Of a DNA stretch of 64,000 nucleotides, positions 40,001 to 53,898 are shown one piece after another (the stretch's first letter is position 1; every line of letters starts with the position of its first letter). The DNA is taken from contig CM040762.1 of assembly GCA_022829145.1 (NCBI GenBank), positions 23,492,436 to 23,556,435 on the forward strand. The letters run 5' to 3'. This DNA comes from Albula goreensis. Lineage: Eukaryota; Chordata; Actinopteri; Albuliformes; Albulidae. The notes below the pieces were generated by a model. It made no database searches and had not been told where the DNA came from. It worked only from the letters and a program-made list of their open reading frames with translations. The position numbers and the translations under genes are program-made.

Positions 40001-40751
40001 GTGTGTTCAGTACTCTCAGTCTGTCAGTGAGTTCAGCAGTGTGTTCAGTACTCTCAGTCTGTCTGTGAGTTTAGCGGTGTGTTCAGTTCTCTCAGTCTGT
40101 CTGTGAGATCAGCAGTGTGTTCAGTACTCTCAGACGGTCTATGAGTTCAGCAGTATTTTCAGTACTGTCAGTCTGTCTGTGAGTTCAGCAGTGTGTTCAG
40201 TACTCTCAGTCTGTCTGTGAGTTCAGGAGAGTGTTCAGTACTCTCAGTCTGTCTGTGAGATCAGCAATGTGTTCAGTATTCAGTTGAATATCATCCAGTT
40301 TATTGTCCAGGGAGTGAACATTGGCAAGTAGGATGGATGGAAGAGCAGGTCTTGTGGGGTTAGCCTTTAGCCTATCGTTGATACCTCCTTACTTTTACCC
40401 ATATGGAAGCCAGTATAGTAGTCTTCTTTACCCCAACCCAAAGCTGAAATGGTGAAATACTTTCATTTCACTTTAGATCCCAAACCTGCAGAGTCAGGTA
40501 AGACATACAGATTATTTGCACTGGAACAATGTGAGTGAGTATTTGAGTATGTACATGTACAAACTGTATGCACTTTATGGGTGACATTGTGTAAATGCCA
40601 TTAAACATATGGTATTTTCTGTCTTTTTTGATTATATGGTTATATATCATAGACCTTAATTATGTGCATGTCTCATTTATGTGTATGAATATATATATAA
40701 GAAACACACACACACAAACATACACACACATGCCCACACACACAAAAAACA

Positions 40752-40833
<82 letters not shown>

Positions 40834-42984
40834 CCCACACACACAAAACACACACACACACACACACACAGAGGCCCCTTCCTCAGTCACACATACCTGA
40901 TATAGAAATGATCGTCTTTTTGCCCTCAGAACCGGCTGCATTAATTTGGGCCGAGTCAGAAGCGCAGCACAGGGATGCTGGCCCATGTAGACTCCAGTGT
41001 GTCCCATGGCTGTCACAGAATTGCTGTGATCCTAACTAGAAATGGCTAATAGCTCACATGCTCCAGTCCAGTGAGACCCGATGACTGGGGAGGACTCTGC
41101 CTTAAGTGGAATCACTGCCATGTTCCACTAGTGGCTGCTGAACCAGAGATGTTTCTAGACTTTTAGCACTACTGGGGCACAGGCCCCCAGTGCCCACATC
41201 CTCACACTTGCAGTTTATGATACATTTTTAAAAACTAGTCATTTTTCATGATCATTTACTGGGGCACAACAAATTATTATTGGGCCACGTGCCCCAGTAA
41301 ATAGGTTTGTTGACACCCCTGACCCAAATTATTATAGACTAGTGGCATAGAGCATTATTTTACTAGAAAATCCCATTCGCAAATGATACACTGCTGCCAT
41401 AAATCACATATACACATACATACATACATATATATGTATATACAATATATAGAGCAAGAGAGACAAGAGAGAGAGAGATATATGCCCATAGTTCCACACT
41501 CTACACTCAAACCCTTTGTACAAATATTTTCTGTCATTATCAGAGGCAAAACCATCTGAAACTGGTAAGAGCCACATTGCACAGAGGTTGTGTGGGAAAA
41601 GCAGACTGCATTTCCGTATGTGTCCGCACGTCCTGTATGTAAACGCACATAATGTGTGTGTGTATGCATATGTAAGAGTGTGTTTGGATACTTTTGAGTA
41701 AGTGTGTCGTTCTCAGTCTCCCCATTAATTTGTCAGTGTTCTGTTGTAATTACACACTGCAGAGTGGCTTAGAGGCTGTGGAAGTCATCCAGTACTTTAT
41801 TATGTAGATAAGTGTGGTGTGTGTTAGTTTGCCTGTTTGTTTTGGCATACGTGGCTGTGAAATGCCACATGCTGTATATTATTACAATGTCTGTTTTAAA
41901 ATACTTGCCTTTGTTTATCTAGAGGCCAAATCTGCTGAGGCAGGTAAGAGACAGGCTGTAATAAGCCTGTAATAAGGTGTAATAAACTATATGATTATGT
42001 ATGCATGTATGTGTGTGTTTATGTGTGTGTGAATAATGAATGTGTGTGAGTGAAAAACAGAGGAATAGAATGTTTTTTTGTAAGTGTATTATTTGAGTAT
42101 ATTTGTTATGGCATGAGTACTTCCTTGAATCTGGATACCTCTGAATTAGTCACTGTCTCCCTGTCTGTCTGTGAGTTCAGCAGTGTGTTCAGTACTCTCA
42201 GTCTGTCTGTGAGTTTAGCAGTGTGTTCAGTACTCTCAGTCTGTCTGTGAGTTCAGCAGTGTGTTCAGTACTCTCAGTCTGTCTGTGAGTTCAGCAGTGT
42301 GTTCAGTACTCTCAGTCTGTCTGTGAGTTCAGCAGTGTGTTCAGTACTCTCAGTCTGTCTGTGTTCAGCAGTGTGTTCAGTACCAGTCTCAGTTTCAGTC
42401 TGTGAGTTCAGCAGTGTGTTCAGTACTCTCAGTCTGTCTGTGAGTTCAGTCTGTGAGTTCAGCAGTGTGTTCAGTATTCTCAGATCTGTCTGTGAGTTCA
42501 GCAGTGTGTTCAGTACTCTATCTGTCTGTGAGTTCAGCAGTGTGTTCAGTACCCTCACTCTGTCTGTGAGTTCAGCAGTGTGCTCAGTACTCTCACCCAG
42601 TCTGTGAGCTCAGCAGTGTGTTCAGTACTCTCAGTCTGTCTGTGAGTTCAGCAGTGTGTTCAGTACTCTATCTGTCTGTGAGTTCAGCAGTGTGTTCAGT
42701 ACTCTCAATCTGTCTGTGAGTTCAGCAGTGTGTTCAGTACTGTCAGTCTGTCTGTGAGTTCAGCAGTATGTTCAGTGCCCTCAGGCTGCCTGTAGGTTCA
42801 GCAGTGTGATCAGTACTCTGTCTGTGAATTTGTCAGTGTGTAATATTAACTGTCAGCAATCTACTCCAAACCCCTGTTGCTGAGTTCCACTGCTTTTTTT
42901 CCTCTCATTATCAGAAGCTAAACCTGCAGAGACAGGTAAACCTGCAGAGACAGGTAAGAGGCTCTTTGCACAAAGGTTGTATGG

Positions 42985-43069
<85 letters not shown>

Positions 43070-44969
43070 GTTATATGGTATGTTATGAGTACATTTATCA
43101 GTCTAGATAACTGTGAGGTTGTGACTGCCAGCTTGGCTGTGAAGTTTCCTCTGTCTCAGTATCAATGACAGACAATCACTCAGTCCTAGATTCAATGAGT
43201 GTGACTGGTTGGTTGAACAAGACTGCCAGTCAGGCTGTGCCAGTCAGGCTGTGAGGTGTATAATTCTGAGTTTTTGTATCTGTGTAGAATTATGAAAGAT
43301 ATTGTCTGAAATCCTGTTTTATGGTACTGTTCTTTCAGTGTCAGAGACCAAACCTGCAGAGTCAGGTGAGAGCATAGGACTGATGTGTGTAGGAGTATAA
43401 GAGTTTATACATAAGAGATCATTTTACCTGTTTCTGTGTCTATAGTTGTCTGCTGTTCACGTTTCATTGCCTGAAACTGTTTCAAACTCGTTGCCATTAA
43501 GAGGAGGGGTCTTTATTCCATTTAAATATTGCTGCTTTAATTTATATTCTCGCACATTTATTAAACTCTGTAATTCTTTGTTAAAGTTGTGCGTATAATA
43601 CCTTTAAAAGTTTTTATTTAGGTAATTTATGTGCACACATAACTTGTTTCACTTTATATATATTGTCTTCAAACCTGCAGGATCAGTAGTGAGGTTAAAT
43701 CATGGAAATTGTGATTTAATCAAAAGAGGAGACTGAAGCAAAAACCACACACACACACACAAACACACACACACTACACACACACACATACATCACACAC
43801 GCAACACTCACACAAACACACAAACACACAAACACATGCATGTACAGACACAAACACACACAAACACAAATTCACAGACACACACATGGACAGACACACT
43901 CACCAACACGTACACACACACATACACACACAGCCCAATGGCACTGAGAAACAGCGCACACACACTTTGACACCACTGGTGTACAAATATGGGCTGAGAT
44001 TCAATCAACATTTGCCCTTACCTGTGTCTCAATAAAAGCTGAGACACAGGTAAGGGCAAGTGTTATTCTTTATCTACACCAACACAGTTCAGCAAGTTGA
44101 GCAATCATTAAACTAAGTCATCTGAGTATGGCTGTAGAGAAAAACACTTTTATTCAGTTACAAACCATAGTCAAGGACAAATGACTGAATCACAGGCTTG
44201 ACTACATGCATTTATATAGTCTGAGGCTGACGATATGCATTTATAAACGGACTATAAATGAGTTTGTATTGCCAGGTGTATGTTTATGTATGTGCCGTCT
44301 TTGTACTTTCATATATATTTTGTACAATGATCATGTAAGGGTTCACGTCTTTCTGCGTCAGTCTGTGACTCTCGGTAACTCTGCAACTCAAGCAGTGTGT
44401 TCTACAACAACCTGTCAGTCCCACAGTCTATCAGACAGTGTGCCTGTGGGCTTTCGTCCACTGAAACAGACTGTGTAAGTCTGGGGGGATATTGTACAGT
44501 ATATTACAGTATGCTGGTAAAGTCAGCAGACATAGAATTTCATAGCTTCTTTTTAAAATTTCCTTTCAGTACCAGAGGCCGTACCCGCAGAATCAGGTAA
44601 AAGAGACAGGGGTGCAGTGCGTATTGAGGCGCTGTTGTGTACGGGAACATGCTTGTGTGTTAAAGTACGCATGCATTATTTGTGGGTAACTATAGATATC
44701 CGTCTTTCATTCTATGGTATACACTGGTAGTAAGTGTATGTATTTTTGCCATTTTTAAGAATGTACGTTTTTGTGCTCATGCACATGTTTATGGATGTGT
44801 ATGCTGTGGGTACATTTCTCCATCTGATTATATGGGAATGCTGTCGTGATTCTGACAAGCCGGTAAACTCTCCACACATTCTTCTCCTACCCCTCATTAG
44901 CGGAGGCTAAACCAGCGGACACTGGTAAGAGACGCATCGGACAGAGATGGTGTGGAATTGATTGCTGTT

Positions 44970-45039
<70 letters not shown>

Positions 45040-48000
45040 TAGACATGTGTATCTGTATATATTACTGTATGTGTGCGCATGCAACAGCATTTTTGTATAT
45101 GTTACTGTATGTGTGTGTATGTATGTATTACTGCATGTGTATGTATATATATTTATAAATGTTTGTGTGTGTGTGTATACATTATACATTAATGTATTTG
45201 TGTGTTTGTCAGTATACATTGCTGTGTGTGTGTATAGATTACTGTAAACCTGTGTGTATGCATTACTGTACATATGTGTGTGTATGGTTATACTACTGTA
45301 TGTGCGTGAGTGTGTATGCGTACATTATTGTACATATGTGCGCACGTTTGTGTGTGGGGTTGGTATGTATTGAGTCTGGTTTTCCATCTGGATACCCTGT
45401 AATCAGTGTGTTACCGTAAATCTGCTGGTGAATTCAGTAGTGTGTTTCAATAAAGAATCAAATCAGCAAAAGTATCAATCATTCAGCATTTTTGTCAGGC
45501 TCTCTTAGGTGTACAATTTCATAATTTGACTGTTGTTAAATAGTGGTAACATAATTGCTATATATAGTATTGCAACCTCTGTATTAAAACCTGTTTCTAG
45601 CCAATCAAGAATAATGCATTTTGTTGTGTTTGTCAGAGGTACTCTTAGATTTTTTTGTGACATATGGGATTAGATGTGCATGTATACTGGTCAAGTCCAC
45701 TCAGATCAATTTATTAAGATAACCTCCTTTTATTGTCAGCATTATCAGAGCCAAAACCTGCAGCAACTGGTAAGAGATTACGCAGGCATAGTGTGGAATT
45801 GAAGTCAGTGGGTCTGCATGTTTGTGTGTGTGTGTTTCCGGCGTGTGTGCAAGTTCATGTGTATGTGCTCGTTTGTGTTTATATGCAGGGGGAACAAATC
45901 GGTAGTCCAGGTGACTGAGACGTTTGTATTTCCTGCATGGGCTACCAAATTCCATCAAGTTTAAACCTGGCAGACAACCGAGTCCCTCTCCCAAGTTTTT
46001 TTTTTATTATTATTCCAGCACGTACTTCATATGTGTGTTACTTCGTATTCAACAAGGGGCCCGCTTTGAGAACTAAACCAAAGAACCGGAAGTTACAGTG
46101 CCATCTGGTGGTATCTGTAGTTTATGCCCAAAAGCATGGTTTTCCCAATGGACTTCATTCATTTTTGGCAGTGTATTAAAAATATTTCTCCTCATATAGT
46201 GACATTCAATCTAAGCTCAAAATAAATGTAATATTCCAGACATTATATAGCAATGATCAAGAGCTAGTTACACAGTTTCATTTATCTAAGCTAATATTAT
46301 ATCTAAGCATAATATTCACCAAAATGTATTTACCAAGTTAGCCGGAAAACCAACGAACCCGTTTCATACTCAGGTTAGCTCACTACAGGTTACAATGTGT
46401 GTGCATGTCTGCTGGAAGGCTTACATTATATTTGCCATTGAGGTTTATATGAATGATAATTACCAAGTTGTTGGAAATCTAAAATGCATTTAAGCCTATG
46501 ATATATGATATGATTGCATTGTCAAAAACTGTTCAAATATGCTTTTTTATTCTTAACAAATGTCGGGTCTCTGTTAAAATCATCTCACCAAGCAGCAAAT
46601 TGTTGACAGGATAACTTTTATATTTATGATGATTCTTAAAATGGTGGAATATTTGGTAATGTCCCCATTCCCCTTTTCGTTATTTCTAAGATTAATATTA
46701 CATGTGAATTAATATGTTCCTGTACTTGTCCTTGATAATACATGCACAGAGAAAAAACCTTGGCAGAGAAACCTTGTTAATATATGTATAAGCGCATCTC
46801 AGCTAATCTTTTTCAGAGCCATCACATTAATATTGTGTAATGTAGACATGTTTCCGTTAAGCACTCCAAACCATCATGCTTAAACCTGCTACATTAAAAT
46901 GCATCACATTTCCGACCTTGTATAATGCATGAGCAAATTAATTGAAACTTTCTAGAATTTAACTGTGAGGTTGTGTCACTTATTTATAATGCCAAAACCT
47001 TAGCGTGTTATGCCACCCTATACTAAGAGTGCGTATGTGTAAAAGCCATTGTAGCATTCCATTTCATAATTCCGCATTCACCCTTAACATCGTAAGAAAT
47101 AAAAACCCTCAACAATCATCTTAGAGGACTCAACAACATATTTTAGTGATTAATTAATCTAAATTCCCTAATAGATAGAAACTTTCTTTATCCCGAGGGA
47201 AATTGCAGATTACAAAAATGGCTAATTGTAAAGAGTCACATATTCTGCAGTGATGCTAACTGAGAATCAGTCATTCAGTGAGTCTGTGCAGTTTCCCAGA
47301 GCCTAATTGTGAAACAGTCTGTGAGTGTCATAAATTCTGTGTACTGTGTATCGCAACACATACAATCTTTGTAAATTACGTCTTGCTCAATCTTAAGAAT
47401 GCTTTCTTTCATTTGCAGAAGCAAAACCTGCAAATAAGGGTAAGACAGCCTTATCACGCTGAGGTTGTTTGGGAATTAATATCTGATTCTGTTTATGTAC
47501 GTTTATGTTTACGCATGGATATGAATCACGTGGATTCCTTTGTCTGAATGTATGTGTGCATATGAAAATGTGGAATTATTTGCATATTTATGGATTTCTC
47601 ATGTGGCAGGGTGTTAGTATGTATGTATGTATGTGTGTGTGTATGCGTGTATAGAGTTCTTGTATTGATGTGAGGTGGTTAGTCCATGAATTCAGCGGTT
47701 CTTGTCGTCAGTCATAGACTGTGTTGGTCAGGTCCAATACTTTTTCTCATCTCCTCGTCTCCTCCACTTGTCTCCTCCACTCGTCTCCTACCCCGGAAGT
47801 ATGTGGAGGAAAATAAAAGAGGAAACGAGCAAAAGAGAGGAGGAAACAAGGAGATGAAACGAAAATTGGAACAATTAATCCGATTAGCCCGTCGTCAAAG
47901 TCCAGCTCGGCTGTTGATGAATTTGTGTAATTTTGACTGATTCCGAGGATACCTAAGCCAATCAAAATATTCTGTGTGATGGCATTTTAATCTGGCTGGT

Positions 48001-49271
48001 CGTGAGCACAATGGTGTCACCCAGAAATGTGAAAAGACCTTCCGTGGTAGGATACATCAGTGTGTCCTCTGGAGGAAATGAGAAGGCAAGTGGAGGAGGG
48101 CGAAATCTTGTCTCCTACCTTTTTGGAACAGTGGAGGAAGGGAGGACAAAGATAAGTTTCTGGGGGAAGGAACGGGTAGACAAAATTTGAGTATTAAAAC
48201 ACACCCAGTGCGTTTGTGGGCCCTTGCTAAGTACATATCCACCTGAGTGCCTCTCATGTTAAAGTAAGTTAGAGCAACCAGCATTATTCAAATCCCATGA
48301 TAAAACAATTTTCACCTGCTCAAACAGTGAGAAATGTTGATAAGGGCTGCATAAATTTCCATCGGTGAGTGTGAAATAGTTTGTGAGCGTGTGTACTTTG
48401 ACGTGCTTTCAGATCATTTGTGAGTGAGGGTTTATAAGCACATTCTGTTTATGTCTGAAGGTTCACCAACCCCGGCTCCAACTCTGAGTATGTATGCACA
48501 CGCCTTTAATTGTATGTTTTCACTGTACAGTTCCTGCATGTTGTATACATGTTTCTGTAAGTGTAGTATCCGGGTACATGTGAATAACATGTGGTTATAT
48601 GTGAACTCAGTAAGTGTGTGGAGTAAAATGGAAGCTCCTATTTCTCCCTCTTTCCTGAACAGAAGCCACTTCTCTCGCAGTCACCCGTCCCATGGGCTGA
48701 GCTGGCTCTCGCTGCCGCTGCATACTAATGCCTGTTTATCAAGTTTCTTTTCAACCAGAGTGAAAGGATGAGTGAGAACGAGGGAAGGGGAAAGATTGAG
48801 AGAGGGGAAGGGAGGGAGAGGGAGAGGGGGAGAAAGAAAGCAGGGAACAAAACCGCATCCAGTGTCTCATATCTGTGTGGTGCATCTCCCTTCGACCGAG
48901 CCAGGTGGCCACCCTGCCGGTCACATGGTTAACGGGTGTGTCTGTCAGCAGACAATATCATACATCGTCAGTCTGTCTGTCTGTCTTTGTTTCTGTGTGT
49001 CTGTCAGCAGGCAGCATCAAATAGTGCCTGTTTGTCTGTCTGTGTGTCTGTGTTTCTGTGTGTCTGTCAGAGGCAGATAAACTATATATAATAAGTGGTA
49101 TAAAGGTTTACTTTAAAATCATTGTGATAACAATAGAATATTCGTTCTCTCTTGTAACATAAAAAATTAAATAAATCAAAGAGAAACAGACACGTTTATC
49201 GTGGCATGTGTCATTACAGTGCTATGTCACTTGTCATTAACAATAACATACTGTCATAACATGTTATGGCA

Positions 49272-49318
<47 letters not shown>

Positions 49319-52300
49319 ATTATTTGAATGTAAAAAAAATGTACAGGGTATAGATAAACAGATTGTATTTATATCAGGAAAGTATGTATGTTTTAGAATG
49401 AAATATGTTTAGAATGGTTTTGTTGGTTCAAGAGACTTTGGGCATCTTAATTGGCACCCTAATTGGATAGGGAAAAATAAACATGTATCAAATATTGTAG
49501 GTGTGAATTATTAAATATGTTGTGCATTGATTAGTATCTCATCATCACACTAAATTCAAACAGAATTAAACATTTATTCTGTTAAATTCAAGTGTGCATA
49601 ATTGCAGTGGAATGAGCCTTGATGTCTTGGTTGTAATGAGCGTGCCTTTGCCTTTCTTCAGGTATGTAATCAAAAATGCGATCTTAAGGTGTTTACCCTG
49701 CATTTTCCCCTTAGTTACCTCAACCAGATTAAAGGGATGGTTATGGTCAGTTGTTTGAATGTTAAGGTAAACAGTCAGTCCTGATTTGGGCAAGCCTTGC
49801 CTTACATAAATCTGATTTACTCTGATTCCTGTCAACAGGGTGTCGGTAAGTAGGCTGTAAAAGCATGACATGCTGAGATAAAACAAAATTACAATTCAAG
49901 ATCCCTGGAAAAAGTTGTTGATCTCAATCAGGGTTGAAATGTGATTTAAAGGGCCCTGGGGCTCCAGACTCACAGACTGAAAATCTTTTAAAGAGCAGAA
50001 AGTAAATTTGTCCAGTAAGGTGCATTAACTTACTGCAGGAACAGGACACTGGTTATGGACAGATGAGACAAAAGTTGGCATGGACAATCAACTACTGGAG
50101 TAAACTACTTGTACTGACACAGTCAAGCATGGTGTTAATAGTGTTACAGTTTGAGGATGCTTTGCAGCTTCGGGATCCGGAGGACTTGCTGATATTGAAG
50201 GAACCATGATTTTTGTCCTAGTATCTGAGAGTTGGACAGAAAATGTCAGGTGATCCATACTTGAGTTGAAGCTAAAGCCCCACTGGGAAACTTAACTTTG
50301 CAACTGTAAAGTTTACGAGCGGCTTAGTCAAAGTCTAATCTAATCTCCATGGAAACACAGCTCATGCTGGGAAGCCGCTAACGCCACATGTGTCGTAGGA
50401 AGGAGCGAGGCAGAGGTCCTTCACAGTTGCTGTGTGTGAGACTGTTCAATGACCACTTCAGTCATCGCTGCTAAAGCTAGCTTAACCGGTCATTGTATCA
50501 ATGTGGGAGATTACTTTTTCATTGTGGCATTATTTCTTTGATAAGTAAGTGAAACAAATGTTAAATATCTCTATTATTTGTTCACTCAGAGTCTTTTATC
50601 AGATATTGGGTTTTGTTGAAGGTCTTTTAACACAGGAGATGTGACAAAATGTGTACAATCAGATAAATGCTTTTACAAGACACTGTACTGTATTTGAAAC
50701 CTTTTCTCAGAGCAAAGGATGTGAGAGGTGGTCTGTTTTCATGCTAGTCATACTACTACTACTTGTAATAATCATAATAATAATAATAATATCAATGAGT
50801 CAAAGAAAAATGACTTGTACAAATACATGTACAAATATAATATATGTAAAAATATAACATATTTTTATAATCCCAACTGCCCAGCTGCCCCACTGATACT
50901 GTATGTTTTTGTGTCAATCCTTTCAACCATGGAAAGTACATTTTGTATCTTGTGGAAATAGTGACTAATATTTTGTCTAATTTTTCTCTCTCTCTCTCTC
51001 TCTCTTTCTCACAGATGGCGACGTGCCAGCCGATGGTGAGCACTGAGCTTACACAGATATAACACAGTCCATAGCTCAGATTATTGATTTGATCCACTAA
51101 TAGAGTCACATGCTACAAAACATCTTTCGAGCAACTTACCTAAACAAACATTCTACTTTTGCAGCATAGACTGTTCCAGAAAGAAATCCTAAGAGAAGTA
51201 AGCCCTATTAAATGTTATCCTTCACTTTTATAGTATTAACGGTGAGTGTGTCTGTGATCTTCATCCTCTCCAGGGAAGACAGAGCTGACCGGACTCTTTG
51301 TGGAGAGGCCTGAGAGCACCTCCGTCACTAAAGGTGTGAAACTACAGCACAGAGGGGCTCCTTCCTTTATTTACCTGCTTATGTTTACTGTAACATAATA
51401 GTAACGTTTAATAGAAACGTCGTCAACATGCCCACTTGCTCGCTGTGAATTCTCCGGACAGTTACCTGCTGTATTCACACATGGGCTCAATTGGACATTG
51501 CATAGACTTTGTACTAGGGAGCTAGCAGGATGACGTCCGTTTCACGTCCGTAGCGACTGACATTTGCGTTCACACATACAGCTCTGCCAGTATTGTCCGG
51601 AAAAGTTCAGGGTTGCATTGCATGTGTGGAAGGGGGCTTAAGACTCCTGTGTTTAATCGCTAACTGTCACCTACCCATGCACAGACACTGAGTTCACTGC
51701 GGTTAACTAACTAATGATGGTCTGTTGATGACAGGAAAGGACATCGTCTTCGTAGCGAAGGTCGACGGCTCCAACCTGCCCAGAAAGCCAACCCTAAAAT
51801 GGCTGAAGGGGAAATGGATGGATCTGGGTAGCAAAGCTGGCAAGCACCTGCAGTTCAAGGAGACCTATGACAGGAACACCAAGGTGCGCACTATTTCTCA
51901 CACATTTAGCACAAATTATAAGCAAATGGTTATATCATTCAGTGGTTTTCAATGTGTAGCGCATGTTTGTATGTGTTGTAATTTAACAAGAAATTCATAC
52001 ATTAAATAAACATATTGTTTCTTAATTATTTCTTATATTTAGTTAAATATTCAGATAAATGTTTGATACATTTAACAAATATATCATTTTTCTTTTATGA
52101 AATGTTCAATTCCTTAAATGTTTCATCCATGAAGGGATTTGTATTCACATGTGAGTAAATGGAAAGGTATAGTAGATTTGTAAACGCATAAACCTCCCGT
52201 AAATGGGCACCACCTATTACCATAATTCGGACACAGAGGCCAAGTCTGACTCTACCAATTCCCAGTAGGTTAGGCCTCATCAAGTCGTTGGTGCAATGTG

Positions 52301-53673
52301 ATTGGTGGGGACTCTGAGTAAACAGGCCCTCCCGGCTCTCGCTCTGGCAGGTGTACACTTACGAGATGAAGATCGTGAAGGCGGTGGACGCGGACACAGG
52401 TGGTTACAGGTGTGAGGTCACCGTCAAGGAGAAGTGTGACAGCTGTACTTTCGATGTGACTGTGGAGGGTGAGTGAGTGTGCTAATGACAGAGCAATGGC
52501 TGCTTATATAGCCATTTATAAATAAACATATGACAAGTGCTGGAACCGTTTGATATCAGAATGGGAATAATTCAAGATAGAATGTCTCCCTTTGTTTACA
52601 GATAATAGGAAAAGTGCAAAATATAAAGAACTAGCCTGTTACTCCCTTCAGTTGTCATTATTGTGTATCCATAATCACTTATTGATTGAAATTGCTTGGA
52701 ATCGATCAGGTCATGGTCCATGAGATTCCCTGACGTGTAGTCTTGACCCTCGGTGCTCAATCGGTGTAGTTTCTGGAAAGTAAGTTCACACTTGTGAGAT
52801 TAATGTCCTATAATCCGATTGGTCCGTGCAAGTATTGGCCTGGACCAATTATAGGTCTCTGTTGCCTTAGATTTCCACCTCGAATTGGAGCTGCTGCAGA
52901 ACAAAATCACGACCACTTTCGTCACGTTTTACTGTCAACCGGGCACATACAACTGTTAAGATAATAGCCTTCCCATGTCTACTACCACAAATGTAATGAC
53001 TGGAGTTTCGTCTTTAAAGCAGTCAGAGTGTAAACTAGACAGGCACTGCTTTCAATAAGACAGTTAATTAACCGGTTAGAAATACCACAGCAGTCACAAT
53101 ATGGAAAGTCAGAGTGGATCATTAACTCTAATTTCTGTTCATGTGTATATCAGCGGTCCAGGAGGAGCAACAAGCAAATATTCTGGAGGCATTCAAAAGA
53201 TCGTAAGTATCAGTAAACATGTGTGAGTTGATGTACGTGCCAGAGTGTGTGTGTGTGTGTCTTACACAAACCAGTCCACTCTCCAGATGCTCTGAGCCAG
53301 CTACCGCTGATATCTTGTTGGGGCAAAGTCTTCAGAAAAGGGTAAAACACTGTCAGGCTGATTATGTATACAGTCATCTATATGCATGTGAAATTATGGG
53401 TATTTGTATGTGTGCTTGTGTGTATGGATGCATATCTTTAGCTATGGATTCAGGTAAGTGTGTGGGTCAGGATGTGATGTTGTGAGTCTTTGAACCTTGA
53501 CCTGAACGTAAGTACAGTCTGCTTCACACACGCTAAGCTCAAAATGTGGCACTTAACTTCCTGTCTTTCCATTATCAGACGTAAATGCGGCAAAAAGGGG
53601 TAAGAGCTCGTGAGATTCACGAGTGCGGTGCTGATACCAATGCATACAGCTGTATGCATGTTCATCTGTACGA

Positions 53674-53728
<55 letters not shown>

Positions 53729-53834
53729 CGTGTCTGTTTATGAACAGAAAGGTCTGTTTATGAGTGAACGCATGTGTGTCTATGAGTGTGTGATTGTGTG
53801 CTAGCTAATGTGTGCATGTGTGTTTGTGAGAATA

Positions 53835-53898
<64 letters not shown>

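Noticed and set aside
53258..53340. Possible exon near AGTCCACTCTCCAG in intron 34
   Set aside because: Including it would break the phase-2 join between AFKRS and GDAGEDAG, and the reading frame does not fit the MyBP-C alignment.
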